In this document: positions 6,201 through 9,227 of the stretch, piece by piece | Position numbering within the stretch: position 1 is the first letter of the stretch | Layout: each line of letters opens with the position of its first letter | Assembly (NCBI GenBank): GCA_900551515.1 | Contig: URWH01000065.1 | Location: 1 to 9,227 of the forward strand | Source: an uncultured Porphyromonadaceae bacterium | GTDB taxonomy: Bacteria > Bacteroidota > Bacteroidia > Bacteroidales > Muribaculaceae | Direction: 5' to 3' | Length of the DNA stretch: 9,227 nt | The notes under the pieces: generated by a model | The model's database searches: none | What the model was told of the DNA's origin: nothing | What the model saw: only the letters and a program-made list of their open reading frames with translations | Translations under genes and position numbers: made by a program

Positions 6201-9041
6201 ATGCAAAAAGGAAAATTAGGAAGCATTGTCGCCGGCGTTTTGGCTATCTTCTTGATTGTCATCTGCCTTTTCTATCTCTCGTTTACCTTCGTGGCAAACC
6301 ATCATGAGAAACTGGCCGATGAATACGCAGCAGCCAAAGTGCAAGACAAAAACACTTCCGATTACATGAAGGTCCGCAAGGATTACTTCGACGGCATCGC
6401 CAACAAACCCGTGTGGTTGGGCTACACCTACAAGCAGGTGCAGAAACTCAGCATCGGCCTCGGCCTCGACCTCAAGGGCGGCATGAACGTTACGCTTCAG
6501 CTCTCCGTGCCCGATATTCTCAAATCGATGGCCGGAAGCAACGCCAACTCCACACTCGACAAAGTAATCACGACCACCGACTCAATTGTAAAAAGCAAAC
6601 ACGAAACCGACTTCATCAGCGAATTCGTTAAGCAGAGTCAGGCCGTCAGCCCGAAACTCGATCTCGCAGTGATGTTCCGCGATCAGATTAAGGCAGGCGC
6701 TTCACAGTCGGAAATTGAAAACACACTCCGTCAGGAAATCAAAGACCGCGTCAGCAGCTCGGCCAACGTGCTCCGTCAGCGCATCGACCAGTTCGGCGTC
6801 GTCGCTCCTAATATCCAGGAACTCGAAAATCAGGGCCAGATCCTCCTCGAGCTTCCGGGCGTCACCGACCACGAACGCATGGAAGAGCTCCTCAAGGCTT
6901 CGGCAAACCTCGAATTCTATATCGAAAAACCGGTCAACGACTATTACCGCACTCTCCAGCAGCTCGATCAGCAGCTGAAAAAAGAGGGCGACAGCAAAGG
7001 ATTCTTCAACCACTTCACCGACGTTTATCCCTCGGGCATGGTTGTGGGACGCGCAACAGCCAAAGAGATGCGCACCATCGACTCGCTCATCCAGGTGGCT
7101 CAGAACGACGGCATGTTCCAGGATCTCAAATTCGCCTGGGGCGTGAAACCCGAAGCTACCAAAGGCGGCGACGTCTATGAGCTCTATTCGATGAAGACCG
7201 ACGGCGGCGAAGCCGTGCTCAGCGGCGACGTTGTCAAAGACGCCACAATGGACTTCGACAAACAGGCCGGCGGCACATTCGTGAGAATGACAATGAACGA
7301 AGACGCCGCACGCAGCTGGTCCAGCATCACCGGCAACAACATCGGCAAACGCGTGGCCATCGTCCTTGACAACCGCGTTTACTCCGCTCCTACCGTTCAG
7401 ACTCAGATCTCCGGCGGCGTGTCGCAGATCACCGGCCAGTTCACCCCCGACGAAGGCAAAGACTTGGCCAACGTGCTCAAATCCGGCAAAATGGCCGGCA
7501 GCATCGACATCATCAGCTCCACGAAGATCGGTCCTTCACTCGGTGAACAGGCCATCCACGACGGCCTCTGGTCGTTTGTATTCGCACTCATCCTCCTGAT
7601 GATCTTCATGTGCGCATTCTACGGCATCATCCCCGGCCTCATCGCCAACCTCGGATTGATCTTCAACATCTTCTTCACCTTCGGCATCCTCGCATCGTTC
7701 CAGGCCGTGCTCACACTCTCCGGTATCGCCGGTATCGTGCTCGCCCTCGGTATGGCCGTCGACGCCAACGTGCTCATCTTCGAGCGCACCAAAGAAGAAC
7801 TCCGCGCCGGCAAGAACCTGCGCAACGCCATAGCCGACGGCTACAGCAACGCATTCTCCGCCATCTTCGACTCCAACCTCACTTCGGTGATCACAGGCAT
7901 CATCCTGCTGATGTTCGGTACAGGCCCCATCAAAGGCTTCGCCACCACACTTATCATCGGCATCGTCTGCTCATTCTTCACGGCAGTCTATCTGACACGC
8001 CTCGTGTTCATCGCTTTCGACAAGACAAAACCCTTCAAGAAACTCACATTCAGCACCCCGCTGTCGAGCAAGATGTTCACCAACGCTCACATCAACTTCC
8101 TCGGCAAGCGCAAAGCTGTGTTCGGCATCATCCTCGCTGTCATCCTCCTGTTCGTCGGCTCGCTCTTCTATCGCGGCCTCAACCAGGGCATCGACTTCTC
8201 TGGTGGCCGCAACTACGTGATCCAGTTCGACAAAGCTCAGGACCTCAACCAGGTGCGTGACGTACTCGCCAAAGAGTTCGAAGGCAACAAACCCACCGTC
8301 ATCAACATCGACGATCCCACAAAGATCCGTGTTTCGACCAACTATATGATCGACAACAAGACCGTCAACGTCGACAGCATCATCACAGCCAAGATGTACA
8401 ACGCCCTCGTGCCCGACAAATCGAAGATGACCATCGATCAGTTCCAGGCATCCGACGAAGACCACGGCATCATCAGCTCGCAGAAAGTAGGCCCGACAGT
8501 GGCCAACGACATGCGCACCAACGCTTATATCGCCGTCGGCCTCTCGCTCCTCGCCATGTTCTTCTACATCCTGCTCCGCTTCCGCAACATCGCCTTCTCC
8601 GTCGGCGCTCTTGCAGCCGTAGCATTCACCGCATTCTCCATCATCGGCTTCTACTCCATATTCTGGGGCATGCTGCCCTTCGCAATGGAGATCGACCAGA
8701 CGTTCATCGCCGCCATCCTTACCGTGATCGGTTATCAGATCAACGATACGGTGGTTGTGTTCGACCGTGTGCGTGAAAACGTCGGCCTCTATCCCAAGCA
8801 GAACTTCTTCACCACCATCAACGAGTCGATCAACTCCACACTCGGCCGTACGGTGATGACATCAGCATCGACACTCCTCGTGCTCCTCTGCATCTTCGTC
8901 CTCGGCGGCGACGCCATCCGATCATTCACATTCGCCATGATCTTCGGTGTGATTGTCGGTACACTCGCCACCATGTTCATCGCAGCACCTGTCGCCTACG
9001 AAACCGACAAGCGCCGCAACAAAACCAACAAGCTCGCCTAA
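6201..9041 (+). CDS. secDF: Fused protein translocase subunit SecDF (946 aa)
   Basis: SecDF is an inner-membrane subunit that uses the ion gradient to pull exported proteins out of the SecYEG channel into the periplasm. The fusion of SecD and SecF into one chain is the usual form in Bacteroidota. Segments in order: TM1 (about 8-32); the SecD signature GLGLDLKGG (86-94); a long periplasmic P1 region to about 450, including a helical stretch at 105-190 and the head at about 285-430 (NNIG, SAPTVQ, ISGG, ITG); and TM2-TM6 (about 456-606) with the ion-relay motif GMAVDANVLIFER, D521. The SecF half starts at TM7 (about 638-657), followed by GIDFSGG (663-669), P4, and TM8-TM12 (about 774-930). This half contains INDTVVVFDR with D849 and GRTVMTS with R883, matching the functional Asp and Arg known from Thermus SecDF. 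All key residues are present and the reading frame is intact. The start at the ATG at 6201 is set by the promoter and by the position of TM1. Confidence 0.98.
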   Translation: MQKGKLGSIVAGVLAIFLIVICLFYLSFTFVANHHEKLADEYAAAKVQDKNTSDYMKVRKDYFDGIANKPVWLGYTYKQVQKLSIGLGLDLKGGMNVTLQLSVPDILKSMAGSNANSTLDKVITTTDSIVKSKHETDFISEFVKQSQAVSPKLDLAVMFRDQIKAGASQSEIENTLRQEIKDRVSSSANVLRQRIDQFGVVAPNIQELENQGQILLELPGVTDHERMEELLKASANLEFYIEKPVNDYYRTLQQLDQQLKKEGDSKGFFNHFTDVYPSGMVVGRATAKEMRTIDSLIQVAQNDGMFQDLKFAWGVKPEATKGGDVYELYSMKTDGGEAVLSGDVVKDATMDFDKQAGGTFVRMTMNEDAARSWSSITGNNIGKRVAIVLDNRVYSAPTVQTQISGGVSQITGQFTPDEGKDLANVLKSGKMAGSIDIISSTKIGPSLGEQAIHDGLWSFVFALILLMIFMCAFYGIIPGLIANLGLIFNIFFTFGILASFQAVLTLSGIAGIVLALGMAVDANVLIFERTKEELRAGKNLRNAIADGYSNAFSAIFDSNLTSVITGIILLMFGTGPIKGFATTLIIGIVCSFFTAVYLTRLVFIAFDKTKPFKKLTFSTPLSSKMFTNAHINFLGKRKAVFGIILAVILLFVGSLFYRGLNQGIDFSGGRNYVIQFDKAQDLNQVRDVLAKEFEGNKPTVINIDDPTKIRVSTNYMIDNKTVNVDSIITAKMYNALVPDKSKMTIDQFQASDEDHGIISSQKVGPTVANDMRTNAYIAVGLSLLAMFFYILLRFRNIAFSVGALAAVAFTAFSIIGFYSIFWGMLPFAMEIDQTFIAAILTVIGYQINDTVVVFDRVRENVGLYPKQNFFTTINESINSTLGRTVMTSASTLLVLLCIFVLGGDAIRSFTFAMIFGVIVGTLATMFIAAPVAYETDKRRNKTNKLA

Positions 9042-9073
9042 CAGGCAGCCCCCCGCAGCCTAAGCGCTCCTCC

Positions 9074-9154
9074 GCCAAGCTCACCGAGCCCAACCGGCAC
9101 TCCCTGCCAAGCTCACCGAGCTCAAACGGATTCCCCGCCAAGCTGCACCTCAGC
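9074..9154 (+). repeat. Imperfect 32-base tandem repeats, about 2.6 copies
   Basis: The 16-base core GCCAAGCTCACCGAGC occurs exactly at 9074-9089 and 9106-9121, 32 bases apart. A third, degenerate copy begins 31 bases later at 9137 (GCCAAGCTGCACCTCAGC). The bases between cores are also similar (cCAAcCGGcacTCCC against tCAAaCGGattCCCC), so these are contiguous tandem units, not repeats with unique spacers. Each core contains a small inverted repeat, GCTC-ACC-GAGC, able to form a short hairpin. The units lie in the non-coding stretch between the secDF stop and the terminator. Confidence 0.75.
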
Positions 9155-9184
9155 AGAATAGCTATAACAACCCTGCATAACCCG

Positions 9185-9227
9185 AAGCGGTGTGTCGCCA
9201 ACCCCGACACACCGCTTTCTTCTCTCT
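9185..9227 (+). terminator. Rho-independent terminator of secDF
   Basis: A perfect 13-bp stem is formed by 9185-9197 (aagcggtgtgtcg) and 9205-9217 (cgacacaccgctt), with a 7-base loop at 9198-9204. A pyrimidine tract rich in T (ttcttctctct, from 9217) follows to the edge of the window. It lies 144 bases past the secDF stop, so the tandem repeats are inside the transcript. There is no A-run on the left side, so it should work mainly for the + strand. Confidence 0.85.

Noticed and set aside
9074..9154. CRISPR-like array
   Set aside because: The units are contiguous and similar over their full length, with no unique spacers and only about 2.6 copies.
8977..9210. Minus-strand open frame over the end of secDF and the tandem repeats
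   Set aside because: It runs through the terminator stem and the repeats, starts inside the terminator region and has no domain; it is open by chance.

Overview
The window reads as a chromosomal segment of a fairly GC-rich gut-type Bacteroidota bacterium, most likely order Bacteroidales. The evidence is a fused SecD-SecF protein of 946 residues, a promoter with the Bacteroidota -7 element TAnnTTTG ahead of it, lipoproteins with acidic residues after the lipidated cysteine, and start codons without Shine-Dalgarno sequences. A Muribaculaceae-like lineage would fit the GC content, but the window alone cannot prove a family. All real genes are on the + strand.

Positions 1-2771 hold a phage-derived block. 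The first gene enters from outside the window and ends at 863. Its pattern resembles the C-terminal part of large Bacteroidales prophage virion-type proteins. It overlaps by 14 bases a terminase large subunit that is split over two reading frames: an ATPase part (850-2031) and an RNase H-like nuclease part (about 2049-2771). The break sits in the linker between the two domains. No portal, capsid or integrase gene follows; the block stops against ordinary chromosomal genes.

Positions 2850-6079 hold three co-oriented genes: a parallel beta-helix lipoprotein, an APH-fold kinase resembling N-acetylhexosamine 1-kinases, and a small lipoprotein. The last two are 11 bases apart and are probably co-transcribed. 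The small lipoprotein aligns over most of its mature length with the periplasmic P1 head region of the SecDF protein encoded immediately downstream.

Positions 6080-9227 hold the secDF unit: an AT-rich 121-base spacer with a good Bacteroidota promoter, secDF itself (6201-9041), and a 3' untranslated stretch with imperfect 32-base tandem repeats that ends in a strong 13-bp hairpin terminator.

The strongest lead is the free-standing P1-head lipoprotein beside its apparent structural parent SecDF, which could be an accessory factor for protein export. Second are the split terminase and the tandem repeats in the secDF 3' region.
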